Shown one piece after another: positions 16,848 through 25,530 of a DNA stretch of 64,000 bases (position 1 is its first letter; the number at the start of each line of letters is the position of its first letter). The notes under the pieces are model-generated. The model was not told the DNA's origin, made no database searches, and saw only the letters and a program-made list of their open reading frames with translations. The position numbers and the translations under genes were made by a program. Source of the DNA: Variovorax sp. 770b2 (lineage in GTDB: Bacteria > Pseudomonadota > Gammaproteobacteria > Burkholderiales > Burkholderiaceae_C); NCBI RefSeq assembly GCF_900115685.1, contig NZ_FOXJ01000001.1, positions 653,796 to 717,795 on the forward strand, written 5' to 3'.

Positions 16848-19800
16848 ATGCACCTGCTGAGCACCCAGCCCGGACGCTTCGTCGAAGACGACAGCGTCGT
16901 CACCCGGCTCGACCAGACGCCGGGCGACATCGTGGTGCTCAGTTCGTCCGACACCACGCTCGCGCTGCTCGCCGCAGCGCGCACGGCGCTCGCGGCCACC
17001 GACCCCGGCTACCCGTCGCTGCGGCTGGCCAACCTCATGCACCTGCGCCAGCCGGCCTCGCTCGACCTGTATGTGGACGAGGTGCTGCAGCATGCGCGCG
17101 TCGTGGTGGTCGATCACCTGGGTGCCGAATCGGCCTGGGCCTATGGACTGCAGCAGCTGGAGAAACTGGCGAAGCGCAAGGGCCAGCAACTCGCGATGTT
17201 CTCAGGCGACCTGCAGGAAGACGAAGACCTGCTCGCGCGCAGCACCGCACCGCGCGCCGTGAGCCGCCAGCTCTGGCAGTACATGCGCGCGGGCGGCGCG
17301 GGCAATGCGATGCAGTTCCTGCGCGCGGTGGCTTTCCATGGCCTCGGGCACGGCGAGGCGCCGCTGCCGCCGCGCAGCCTGCCGCAGGTCGCGCTGCATG
17401 TGCCGCGCGGCATCGATGCGGCACATACCGTCGCCGGCATCGACGACCTGCGCGCCGGTTGGCATGCGGATGCACCGGTGGTGGCGCTGCTGTTCTACCG
17501 CTCGCACCTGCTGTCGGGCAACACGGCGGCTTTCGATGCGCTCGCGGCCGCGCTGCATGCCGAAGGACTGAACCCGCTGCCGGTCGCGCTCGATTCGCTG
17601 AAAGACCCGCTCTGCATGTCCGCATTCCGCGGCCTGTGCAGCGAACATGACGTGCAGTTGGTGCTCAACACCACCGCTTTCGCCGCGCTGGGGCAGGGCG
17701 CGCAGGATCACGCGGGCGAGGCTCTCGCGCTGGCCGGCGACGCACCCGTGCTGCAAGTGATCGTGAGCGGCGGCAACCGCGAAGACTGGCTGGCCGACAG
17801 CCAGGGCCTGCGTCCGCGCGACATCGCGATGCAGATCGCCTTGCCCGAGATGGACGGCCGCATCATCACGCGCGCCGTGAGCTTCAAGGGCCTGTCGCAC
17901 CGCTGCGAACTGACGCAGACCGAGGTGGTGAGCTACCAGCCCGAGCCGGACCGCATCGCCTTCGTGGCCGAACTGGCGCGGCGCTGGTGCCGCCTCCGCA
18001 GCCTGGAGGCGGCGGACAAGCGCATCGCGCTGATCCTGGCGAACTACCCTGGCAGCGAAGGGCGCATCGGCAGCGGGGTGGGGCTCGACACGCCGGCTTC
18101 GGTGATTGCGATCCTTCGTGCGATGCAGGCCGAGGGCTACGTGCTCGGCGATGCGATCCCGGCCGATGGCGATGCGCTGATGCGGACGTTGCAGGAGGGC
18201 ATCGCGAACGATCCCGCGCAATGGTCCGCGCGGCCCGCATGGCAGAGCTACGCGCTCGCCGACTACCGCGCGCGGCTCGCGGCCCTGCCCGAAGGCATGG
18301 CCGAAGCCATCGACGCGCGCTGGGGCACGCCCGAGCAGGATCCGATGCTGCGACAGGACCGCTTCATGATCGCCGGCCTGCGATTGGGGCGCTTGTTCGT
18401 CGGCATCCAGCCCGCGCGCGCACTCGGCACGCTCGGCGCGGCCGACTATGCGAGCTACCACGACGCCGAGCTCGTGCCGCCGCACAGCTACCTCGCGTTC
18501 TATTTCTGGCTGCGCGACGTGTTCGCGATCGATGCGGTCGTGCATGTCGGCAAGCACGGCAACCTCGAATGGTTGCCGGGCAAGAGCATCGCGCTCTCGC
18601 AGACCTGCTGGCCCGACGCGATCCTCGGGCCGCTGCCGAACGTCTACCCCTTCATCGTCAACGACCCGGGCGAGGGCGCGCAGGCCAAGCGGCGCACGCA
18701 GGCGGTGATCGTCGATCACCTGATGCCGCCGCTCACGCGCGCCGAGAACCACGGGCCGCTGCAGGACCTGGAGCGCCAGGTCGACGAGTACTACGACGCG
18801 CTGCTGGTCGATGCGCGGCGCGCGAAGGTGCTGCGCGCGCAGATCCTCGCGGCGGTGCGCGCGCAGCACCTGGTCGAGGAACTGGACATGCCGGGCGCGC
18901 AAGACGATGCGGTGCTCGCGCGCGTCGATGCGTACCTGTGCGAGCTCAAGGAAACGCAGATCCGCGACGGGCTGCATGTGTTCGGCGCGTCGCCGCAGGC
19001 GCGGCTGCGGCGCGACACGCTGCTCGCGCTCGCGCGGTACCCGTCCGCGGACGGCACGGGTGCGAACGCCGGACTGCTGGGCGCACTGGCGCAGGACCTG
19101 CTGCCCGGCGAAGCCTTCGACCCGCTGGACATCGACGCGGCCAGGGCGTGGCAGGGCGCGCGGCCCGCGCTGCTGCAATCGGTGAGCGCCGATGCGTGGC
19201 GGCATCATGGCGACACGCGCGAGCGGCTGGAGTTGCTGGCGCAGCAGTTGCTGGAAGCGAGCGCCTGCCCGCCCGACATGCCGCACACCGCCGCCGTGAT
19301 GGGCCGCATCGAGCGAGACCTCGCCCCCGCACTGGACGCGTGTGGCGCGCAGGAGCTGCATCAGCTTTCACGTGCGCTGCAGGGGCGCTTCGTGCCTCCG
19401 GGCCCGAGCGGTTCGCCCTCGCGCGGCCGGCCCGACGTGCTGCCGACCGGCCGCAATTTCTACGCGGTCGATACGCGCGCCATCCCCACGCCCACCGCCT
19501 GGATGCTGGGCCTCAAGTCGGCCGCGCAGCTGGTGGAGCGGCACATGCAGGAACACGGCGACTACCCCGTGGCGATGGGCCTGTCGGTCTGGGGCACGGC
19601 CACGATGCGCACCGGCGGCGACGATCTCGCGCAGGCCTTCGCGCTCATCGGCGTGCGCCCCAAATGGGCGCCGGGCAGCCAGCGCGTGGTCGATTTCGAG
19701 GTGCTGCCCACGGTGGGGCTCGGGCGTCCGCGCATCGACGTGACGCTGCGCATCTCGGGCTTCTTTCGCGATGCCTTCCCCAATGCCGTGCAGATGTTCG

Positions 19801-20660
19801 ATGCCGCGGTGCAGGCCGTCGCGTCGCAGGAGGACGAAGACGCCGAGCGCAACCCGATCCGTGCGCGAATTCTTCGCGAGGCGGCCGCGCTCGAGGGCGA
19901 AGGCCTGAGCCCCGGGGCCGCTCGCACGCAAGCCGGCTGGCGCGTGTTCGGCTCCGCGCCGGGCAGCTACGGCGCCGGCCTGCAGTCACTGTTCGACCAC
20001 GGCAATTGGCAGACCGACGACGACCTCTCCAGCGCCTACGTCGGCGGCAGCGCGCATGCCTACGGCCAGGGCAGCGACGGCGTGCCGGCGGCCGGCGCGC
20101 TGGTGCGGCGGCTCGCCGCAATGAACGTCGTCCTGCAGAACCAGGACAGCCGCGAGCACGACCTGCTCGACTCCAACGACTACTACCAGTTCCAGGGCGG
20201 CATGGCCGCCGCCGTGCGCCACCTGAGCGGCCAGCAGCCCGCGATGTACCACGGCGACCACGGCAACCCGCAGGCGCCGCGCGTGCGCACGCTCAAGGAA
20301 GAGATCAGCCGCGTGATCCGCGCGCGCGTGGTCAACCCCAAGTGGATCGACGGCGTGAAGCGCCACGGCTACAAGGGCGCCTTCGAGATGGCCGCGACGG
20401 TGGACTACCTCTTCGGCTTCGACGCCACCGCGCGCGTGGTCGGCGACCACCAGTACGCGATGGTGGCCGACGCCTACGTGCTGGACGCCGGCACCCGCGA
20501 CTTCGTCAACGCGCACAATCCGCGCGCGCTGCACGACATGCTCAGCCGCCTGCTCGAAGCCATGCAGCGCGGGCTGTGGCAATCGCCCGGCGTCTACCAG
20601 GCCCAACTCGAAAACCTGCTGCTCGACCACGAGCAGCAGATGGAAGGATCTCCCCGATGA
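16848..20660 (+). CDS. cobN: Cobaltochelatase large subunit CobN
   Basis: The product has 1270 residues, the usual CobN/ChlH size. Family landmarks include FVGIQPARA, the strongly conserved HVGKHGNLEWLPGKSIALS, NDPGEGAQAKRR, ETQIRDGLHVFG and the C-terminal NPKWIDGVKRHGYKGAFEMAATVDYLFGFDATA. With its AAA+ partners it inserts Co(II) into hydrogenobyrinate a,c-diamide in an ATP-dependent step of aerobic cobalamin synthesis, in the cytoplasm. Its TGA overlaps the ATG of the next gene (ATGA at 20657-20660), coupling synthesis of large and small subunits. No other corrin-ring genes are in the window. Confidence 0.95.
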   Translation: MHLLSTQPGRFVEDDSVVTRLDQTPGDIVVLSSSDTTLALLAAARTALAATDPGYPSLRLANLMHLRQPASLDLYVDEVLQHARVVVVDHLGAESAWAYGLQQLEKLAKRKGQQLAMFSGDLQEDEDLLARSTAPRAVSRQLWQYMRAGGAGNAMQFLRAVAFHGLGHGEAPLPPRSLPQVALHVPRGIDAAHTVAGIDDLRAGWHADAPVVALLFYRSHLLSGNTAAFDALAAALHAEGLNPLPVALDSLKDPLCMSAFRGLCSEHDVQLVLNTTAFAALGQGAQDHAGEALALAGDAPVLQVIVSGGNREDWLADSQGLRPRDIAMQIALPEMDGRIITRAVSFKGLSHRCELTQTEVVSYQPEPDRIAFVAELARRWCRLRSLEAADKRIALILANYPGSEGRIGSGVGLDTPASVIAILRAMQAEGYVLGDAIPADGDALMRTLQEGIANDPAQWSARPAWQSYALADYRARLAALPEGMAEAIDARWGTPEQDPMLRQDRFMIAGLRLGRLFVGIQPARALGTLGAADYASYHDAELVPPHSYLAFYFWLRDVFAIDAVVHVGKHGNLEWLPGKSIALSQTCWPDAILGPLPNVYPFIVNDPGEGAQAKRRTQAVIVDHLMPPLTRAENHGPLQDLERQVDEYYDALLVDARRAKVLRAQILAAVRAQHLVEELDMPGAQDDAVLARVDAYLCELKETQIRDGLHVFGASPQARLRRDTLLALARYPSADGTGANAGLLGALAQDLLPGEAFDPLDIDAARAWQGARPALLQSVSADAWRHHGDTRERLELLAQQLLEASACPPDMPHTAAVMGRIERDLAPALDACGAQELHQLSRALQGRFVPPGPSGSPSRGRPDVLPTGRNFYAVDTRAIPTPTAWMLGLKSAAQLVERHMQEHGDYPVAMGLSVWGTATMRTGGDDLAQAFALIGVRPKWAPGSQRVVDFEVLPTVGLGRPRIDVTLRISGFFRDAFPNAVQMFDAAVQAVASQEDEDAERNPIRARILREAAALEGEGLSPGAARTQAGWRVFGSAPGSYGAGLQSLFDHGNWQTDDDLSSAYVGGSAHAYGQGSDGVPAAGALVRRLAAMNVVLQNQDSREHDLLDSNDYYQFQGGMAAAVRHLSGQQPAMYHGDHGNPQAPRVRTLKEEISRVIRARVVNPKWIDGVKRHGYKGAFEMAATVDYLFGFDATARVVGDHQYAMVADAYVLDAGTRDFVNAHNPRALHDMLSRLLEAMQRGLWQSPGVYQAQLENLLLDHEQQMEGSPR

Positions 20661-21721
20661 CCACTGCCGCCCCGATGCCGGTGCCTTTTCCCTTTGCCGC
20701 GATCGCGGGCCAGCCGCAGCTGCGCCAGGCGCTGCTGCTGGCCGCGGTCGATCCGGGCCTGGGCGGCGTGCTGATCGAAGGCCCGCGCGGCACGGCCAAG
20801 ACCACGGCGGCGCGTGCGTTGGCCGAACTGCTGCCGGGCGCGCCTTTCGTCACGCTGCCGTTGGGCGCGAGCCTCGAGAGCCTCGTGGGCACGCTCGATC
20901 TCGGGCAGGCGCTCGCGGGCCATGCGCTGAAGTTCGCGCCCGGCCTGCTGGCACGTGCGCACGGCGGCGTGCTCTACGTGGACGAGATCAACCTGCTGCC
21001 CGATGCGCTGATCGATTCGCTGCTCGATGCGGCGGCGAGCGGCGTCAACGTGGTGGAGCGCGATGGCATCTCGCACCGGCATGCGGCGCGCTTCGTGCTG
21101 GTCGGCACGATGAACCCGGAGGAGGGCACGCTGCGCCCGCAACTGCTCGACCGCTTCGGCCTGTGCGTGCAGCTGCGCAACATCGAGGATGCGGCCGAGC
21201 GGCAGGCCATCGTGCGTGCGCGGCTGGCTTTCGACGCCGATCCGCAGGGCTTTCGCGCGAAGCACGCACAGGCCGATGCCGTGCTTGCGGCGGCGCTCGT
21301 CAAGGCCCGTGCCGTCGTGGCGGACGCGACTGCGTTGCCCTATGGCGATGAAGTGCATGAAGCGGCGGGCACGCTGTGCATCGCGGCGCAGGTCGACGGG
21401 CTGCGCGCCGATCTCGTGATGCTGCGCTCCGCGCGCGCGCTCGCGGCCTGGGACGGCGCGGCGGCCATCACCCCCGGCCACGTGCAGCGCGTGGCGGATG
21501 CCGTGCTGCTGCATCGGCGCAAACCGGAACTCGAAGGCGCTGCGCCTGCAGCCCAGGCCCTTCAGCGCCCGACGGATGCGAATGGCGCAAGCCAGGGCAA
21601 TGCCGGCGACCAGGACTGGGGCGCGCTGCCGCCCGAGCCCGTCGGCATCGAGCGCGTGAAGCCGCTGCGCCCGCTGATCCCTTCGCAATCCGCCCGGCAG
21701 GCCGCCCCAAAAAAAGCCTGA
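20657..21721 (+). CDS. ChlI/BchI-like AAA+ small chelatase subunit (zero-frame product of a chlD-type gene)
   Basis: The zero-frame product has 354 residues: Walker A GPRGTAKTT (42-50), Walker B LYVDEI (106-111), sensor region VLVGTMNPEEGTLRPQLLDRFGL and the helical lid to about residue 290, then a proline/glutamine-rich linker. It matches the AAA+ module of magnesium/cobalt chelatases that drives CobN. The ATG overlaps the cobN stop. It terminates at TGA 21719-21721, immediately after an A7 run, while the medium-subunit VWA domain continues in the -1 frame with no usable start codon. Both subunits are therefore probably made from this one gene by frameshifting. Confidence 0.9.
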   Translation: MTTAAPMPVPFPFAAIAGQPQLRQALLLAAVDPGLGGVLIEGPRGTAKTTAARALAELLPGAPFVTLPLGASLESLVGTLDLGQALAGHALKFAPGLLARAHGGVLYVDEINLLPDALIDSLLDAAASGVNVVERDGISHRHAARFVLVGTMNPEEGTLRPQLLDRFGLCVQLRNIEDAAERQAIVRARLAFDADPQGFRAKHAQADAVLAAALVKARAVVADATALPYGDEVHEAAGTLCIAAQVDGLRADLVMLRSARALAAWDGAAAITPGHVQRVADAVLLHRRKPELEGAAPAAQALQRPTDANGASQGNAGDQDWGALPPEPVGIERVKPLRPLIPSQSARQAAPKKA

Positions 21722-21769
21722 GCCTCCGGGACGCCGCACCCGCTGGCGCACGCCAGGGCGACTGGAGGC
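21709..21769 (+). promoter_or_regulatory. Programmed -1 ribosomal frameshift signal in the chelatase gene
   Basis: The slippery heptamer is A AAA AAA (21709-21715), with zero-frame codons AAA AAA at 21710-21715. A six-base spacer that includes the zero-frame TGA follows, then a stem-loop with outer pair GCCTCC (21722-21727) / GGAGGC (21764-21769) and inner pairs CGCC / GGCG (21732-21735, 21757-21760) and CTGGC / GCCAG (21743-21747, 21752-21756). This is the standard geometry of a bacterial -1 signal such as dnaX. The shifted frame reads KKSLSLRD and continues into the VWA domain. Confidence 0.8.
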
Positions 21770-22380
21770 AGGGCCGACAAAGGGACGCATGGCACGGCTC
21801 GGCATCGCCGGGCGCCGCGCTCGACTGGCCGCGCACCTTCGCGGCCCGTGGCGCCGACACGCTGCGCGCGGAGCACCTGCGCCGCCGGCCGCTCGAGGCG
21901 CGCAGCGGCGCGCTGCATTGCTTCCTGCTGGACTGCTCCGCCTCGATGCGCAACGACGGCAATCTCGCGCGCGCCAAAGGCATGCTGCTGTCGCTGATGC
22001 AAGAGGCCTACCAGCGGCGCGACCACGTGGCGCTGCTGTGCTTTGCCGGTGATGTGGTCGAACTGCGCCTCGCCCCGCGCCGCGCCAGCGCGTGGAACGA
22101 CGACTGGGTCGCGCCCATCGCCGCCGGTGGCGGCACGCCACTTTCGCTCGGCGTGCGGCGCGCCGACCAGTTGCTCGCCCGAAGCGCCCCACGCCAGCGC
22201 TGGCTGTGGCTGCTGACCGATGGCCGCAGCAGCGAGAGCCCCGCGCGGCCCGGAGCCGCCGACATCGCCTGCGTGGTCGATTTCGAAGCCGCGCGCGTGC
22301 CGCTGCATCGGGCGCGGCAACTGGCCGAAAGCTGGCAGGCGCGCTACGTCGCGGCCGAGCGATCCGTGCAAACCAGGTGA
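21715..22380 (+). CDS. VWA domain of the medium chelatase subunit (ChlD/CobT-like), reached by -1 frameshift
   Basis: This -1 frame segment has 221 residues and holds a complete von Willebrand A domain: MIDAS motif LLDCSASM, the threonine in GGGTPLSLG and the aspartate in WLLTDGRSS. From the frameshift site down to the VWA core there is no ATG, GTG or TTG; only a CTG at 21718 could serve, so independent initiation is unlikely. Joined to the upstream AAA+ part it gives a 574-residue ChlD-type protein. In the chelatase complex the VWA domain links the AAA+ ring to CobN. A sequencing error in the A7 run is the alternative explanation. Confidence 0.85.
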   Translation, partial: SLSLRDAAPAGARQGDWRQGRQRDAWHGSASPGAALDWPRTFAARGADTLRAEHLRRRPLEARSGALHCFLLDCSASMRNDGNLARAKGMLLSLMQEAYQRRDHVALLCFAGDVVELRLAPRRASAWNDDWVAPIAAGGGTPLSLGVRRADQLLARSAPRQRWLWLLTDGRSSESPARPGAADIACVVDFEAARVPLHRARQLAESWQARYVAAERSVQTR

Positions 22381-22472
22381 ATCGGGTGAATCGGTGGTCC
22401 AGGCCTTGCGCATCGCCGCAGCGGCATGGGGCCAAGCAACTTTCCGGCTGGAAGTTCGGGTAACTTCGCGGC

Positions 22473-22811
22473 ATGCGCTTCCATCGCTTTTTTCTCACGC
22501 TCGCATGGGCCCTGGCCATGCCCGTCTTCTCACAGACGTCGGAGCCGCAGCCGGTGAACGCCGCCGACTGCAAGGCCCAGGAAGCGGTGCTCGAACGCGA
22601 CATGGCGCTGGCCCGTTCCCGAGGGCAGATGCTGCGCCGAGGGCAACTCGGCGAGCAACTGGATGCGCTGCTTGCCCGCTGCAAATCGATCGCTCCCGCG
22701 CAGGGCCGCGAGGCGCGCATCGAGAAGCTGGAGCAGGAAATCCGTACGCTTCGCTCGGAACTCGAACGGGCCGAGGAGCAGTTGCGCAGCCTGAAGAGCG
22801 AATCGCCCTGA
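22473..22811 (+). CDS. DUF1090-like periplasmic protein
   Basis: The product has 112 residues with a signal peptide (cleavage around residue 20, VFSQT). The mature part is a charged helical protein with the DUF1090 pattern: a first Cys in DCKAQEAVLERDMALARSRG and a second Cys in LLARC, followed by a coiled-coil tail rich in E, R and L. DUF1090 proteins such as YqjC are small periplasmic proteins of unknown role. It follows the chelatase gene by 92 bases on the same strand and converges with the SET gene 12 bases away. Confidence 0.7.
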   Translation: MRFHRFFLTLAWALAMPVFSQTSEPQPVNAADCKAQEAVLERDMALARSRGQMLRRGQLGEQLDALLARCKSIAPAQGREARIEKLEQEIRTLRSELERAEEQLRSLKSESP

Positions 22812-22823
22812 GGGCTCTTCAGC

Positions 22824-23363
22824 TCACCACGGCAGGTCGCCGAAGGGCGACGGCGGAGCGGGCTGAACGACTTTCTCCACCAGGCTGTCCACCGGCGCCA
22901 GCATCGTCCCGCGGCAGTTCGGCGAGCCGCAGTAGCAGGGGTACTTCGAGGGCGGCGAGCCGTCGTCGGCCGTCAGCGAATAGTCGATGAACAGTTCGTC
23001 GCCCGCGTCCACGGCCACCAGCGTCTGGAATTTCAGCACCAGCTCGCCGCCTTCGTCGTATTCCTCGACGGCTTCGCAGTTGGGCTCGCAGGCGTGGTTC
23101 AGGTGCCGCGTGCCGTTGCCGCCCTTGGCACCGTCGATGGTCTCGTGGTTCGACAGCGTGAACAGGTAGGTGAGTTGGTCGTCCCAGACCTTGGTGGCGA
23201 TTTCGTGCTTCGAGTAGCGGCGTCCTTCGTAGAGGCCGAGGAAGGCCTCCGCGGGCAGGTCGCGCGTCGCGAAGGCCCCCAGGCCGTGCACGCCGCTCGG
23301 GCCGACCCGGATGAACGGGGTCGAGGATGTGGAAGAAGAGGGCTGCTTGTGGCGGGATTTCAT
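22824..23363 (-). CDS. SET domain protein (putative lysine methyltransferase)
   Basis: The product has 179 residues and is essentially a single SET domain. Visible motifs are GVHGLGAFATRDL, the cofactor/active-site block TRHLNHACEPNCEA (NHxC-PN), the GDELFIDYSL catalytic tyrosine segment and a post-SET cysteine cluster PCYCGSPNCRGTM that binds zinc. SET enzymes methylate protein lysines with S-adenosylmethionine; bacterial examples may act on ribosomal or nucleoid proteins or in host cells. A basic serine-rich tail precedes the domain. The ATG overlaps the stop of the upstream acetyltransferase gene (ATGA, 23360-23363). Substrate unknown. Confidence 0.88.
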   Translation of the reverse strand: MKSRHKQPSSSTSSTPFIRVGPSGVHGLGAFATRDLPAEAFLGLYEGRRYSKHEIATKVWDDQLTYLFTLSNHETIDGAKGGNGTRHLNHACEPNCEAVEEYDEGGELVLKFQTLVAVDAGDELFIDYSLTADDGSPPSKYPCYCGSPNCRGTMLAPVDSLVEKVVQPAPPSPFGDLPW

Positions 23364-24229
23364 GGGGCGGGCCGGACGTCGACCGGTGGATGCAAGTTCA
23401 ACGCCATGTCGATCTGGCGGATGACGGTCGCCGCGCCGCGCGCGGTGGCTGCGTTGAAGAGCGGGCTGCCGGTGGGTTCGTCGACCAGGCGCCAGCGGAT
23501 GCCGGGGCGTGCGGCCGCGAGAGCGTCGAGCAGGTCGTGGGCGGCGGACTCGTCGATGGCGGCTGCGTCGGGCAGCACGTTGCCGACAGGCGGGACGATG
23601 GCATAGGCGACAACCGCCGTGCCCCTTGCAACGCCGAGCGCGATGGCGTCTTCGTTGTCCAGGGCGTCCAGCACGGTCGGCAGTTCGCGGCGCCACGTGG
23701 GACGGGAGATGGCCGCGCAAGCCGTGTGCACTGCCGCGAGATCGGTGTGGTCGAGCTTCGTCGCGGCGACGGTGCCGCGTGCCTGGAAACTTCCTTCCAG
23801 CACGTCGAGCGTCCGAAGCTCCGCGAAGCCGGCCTGGCTGTAGAGCGAGCGGGCCGGGTTCTGCGCGATGACTTCGAGAAAGACCCGATGCAGCCCCGCT
23901 TGCGACCACGCCTGGGCCTGTCCCTCGATGAGCTGCCGCGCCAGCCCCTGGCGACGGTGCGTGTCCGCGATGCCGAAGCCGGCGAGGTAGCCGCGCTGCC
24001 CGCGCCGTCCGGCCAGCGAGATGCCGCAGGCGGCGCCATCGACCGTGATGACCCTGGACAACGCCAGGTCGACCATCGCGCGCCGCAGATGCCGCCCGAA
24101 AAGCTGTTCGTCGAACCGGACCGGCACGAAGTAGCCCTCGTAGGCCCGGTTCCAGAGCGCCGTGAGTTCGCTGCGCGTGAAGCCTGTGGCGGGGACGACC
24201 GCCGTGCCGAGCCTGTGCATTGCCTGCAT
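23360..24229 (-). CDS. GNAT-family N-acetyltransferase, 289 residues
   Basis: The N-terminal half is a clear GNAT domain with acetyl-CoA binding pattern HRRQGLARQLIEG and ENPxxxLYxxxGF-like AQNPARSLYSQAGF. The second half (from about residue 150) looks like a degenerate GNAT repeat or substrate-recognition domain. ATG at 24229 is used; an in-frame ATG 9 bases inside is the alternative. Translation is coupled to the SET methyltransferase gene by an ATGA overlap, suggesting joint protein modification, though the substrates are unknown. Confidence 0.82.
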   Translation of the reverse strand: MQAMHRLGTAVVPATGFTRSELTALWNRAYEGYFVPVRFDEQLFGRHLRRAMVDLALSRVITVDGAACGISLAGRRGQRGYLAGFGIADTHRRQGLARQLIEGQAQAWSQAGLHRVFLEVIAQNPARSLYSQAGFAELRTLDVLEGSFQARGTVAATKLDHTDLAAVHTACAAISRPTWRRELPTVLDALDNEDAIALGVARGTAVVAYAIVPPVGNVLPDAAAIDESAAHDLLDALAAARPGIRWRLVDEPTGSPLFNAATARGAATVIRQIDMALNLHPPVDVRPAP

Positions 24230-24244
24230 TGAAGAAGACGGGGA

Positions 24245-25522
24245 TCAGCCGTTGGGAAGGATCGCCACGAAACGCGTGCCCTCCGCCGCGGACGAGGTGA
24301 CTTCGAGCGTGCCGCCATGGGCCCCGACGATTTCCGCACAGATGTAGAGACCCAGGCCCAGCCCGCCGCCCGGCTTGCTGTTGGCGGGGCGCCAGTAGGG
24401 CTGGAAGATCTTGGGGAGATCGTCCGGCGGAATGGGCTGGCCGCCGTTGCTCACCGACAGCACCAGCCGGTCGTCTTCGAGCACGGCGCGAACGACGATG
24501 GGGTCGTCCGGCCCGCCGTGCGTCACCGCGTTGCCGATCAGGTTCGAGAGCACCTGCTGGATGCGCGGCGGGTCGCAGCGAACCACGCCGCTGATCGACA
24601 GGTCCTCGCGGATGTCCAGGTGGGGGTTGGATGCCCGCGCTTCGTCGACCACGTCCTTCAGCCCCGAGGCCAGGAAGTCGGTTTCGCGGATCGCCAGACC
24701 CATGCCCGAACCCAGCCGCACGCGCGCGAAATCGAGCACGTCGTCGATCAGGCCGGACATCCGGCGCGTGCTCGACTTCAGCCGCGTGCCCAGCTTCACC
24801 AGGTCCGGCGCGTCGTGGCGGCGGATCAGCAGTTCGGCCGCGGCACCCACGGCGGACAGGGGGTTGCGCAGGTCATGGCCCAGCACGGCGATGAACTGCT
24901 CGCGCAGCTCGGCCGTGGCGCGCTCGGACTGCAGCGCGACTTCCGCGCGCTCCTGGCGGTCTTCGTTTTCCAGCTGGCGCGCGATCAGGTCGGCGAAGGC
25001 GGTGAACATCGCCACGGTGCGCGGGTCGGAGACGTTCGCCGGCCGCGGGTCGATGGCGCACAGGTTGCCGAAATACTCGCCGTTGGTATAGACGATCGGC
25101 ACCGAGATGTAGCTCTGGATGTTGTAGAGCCGAGGCGTGTGGTGGTCGCGGTAGGCGGGGTCGGTGCTGGCGTGGTCGATGACCACCGGCAACCGGGCCG
25201 CGCGCGATTCCATGCAGAGCGTGGTTTCCACCTTGAGCTGGCCGCCGGGCAGCAGGCCGAACTGGATCGTGTCCTCGACCGCGCAGGCGGTCCAGGTGCC
25301 ATCGGTCACGCGGGCCACGGCGGCGAAGCCCATGCCCGTGTTCTGGCAGATGATCTTGAGCAGCGAGGGCACCGCGCTGATGCGGCCGACGGCCGCCACG
25401 TCCCGCGCAATGGCTTCTTCGGTGTCGACGAGGGCAGCGGGCGCTGCGGGCGCTGCGGGGTTTAGGGCGGGGGTCAAGGTACCGGGATGGTACGTCAGCG
25501 CCTGCGTGGCGCCCAGCGGCAT
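24245..25522 (-). CDS. Soluble GAF-domain sensor histidine kinase
   Basis: The product has 425 residues with no membrane helix. A GAF domain spans about residues 35-185. The dimerisation/phosphoacceptor helix has H-box GHDLRNPLSAVGAAAELL with His216, and an HATPase_c domain spans ~310-420 with N-box QQVLSNLIGNAVTHG and G-box GGLGLGLYICAEIVGAHGG. ATG 25522 is preferred because it falls 8 bases after the upstream BtuF stop; an ATG at 25564 would overlap that gene. It is an orphan kinase: no response regulator is adjacent. The lone tandem partner is a B12-binding protein, which may be coincidence. Confidence 0.85.
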   Translation of the reverse strand: MPLGATQALTYHPGTLTPALNPAAPAAPAALVDTEEAIARDVAAVGRISAVPSLLKIICQNTGMGFAAVARVTDGTWTACAVEDTIQFGLLPGGQLKVETTLCMESRAARLPVVIDHASTDPAYRDHHTPRLYNIQSYISVPIVYTNGEYFGNLCAIDPRPANVSDPRTVAMFTAFADLIARQLENEDRQERAEVALQSERATAELREQFIAVLGHDLRNPLSAVGAAAELLIRRHDAPDLVKLGTRLKSSTRRMSGLIDDVLDFARVRLGSGMGLAIRETDFLASGLKDVVDEARASNPHLDIREDLSISGVVRCDPPRIQQVLSNLIGNAVTHGGPDDPIVVRAVLEDDRLVLSVSNGGQPIPPDDLPKIFQPYWRPANSKPGGGLGLGLYICAEIVGAHGGTLEVTSSAAEGTRFVAILPNG

Positions 25523-25530
25523 GGTCAAGC

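Noticed and set aside
17202..19361. Long minus-strand frame opposite cobN
   Set aside because: Same composition artefact; cobN is conserved along its whole length.
21718..22380. Independent VWA gene starting at CTG 21718
   Set aside because: CTG initiation is rare and no ribosome site precedes it; the slippery site and stem-loop give a better explanation.
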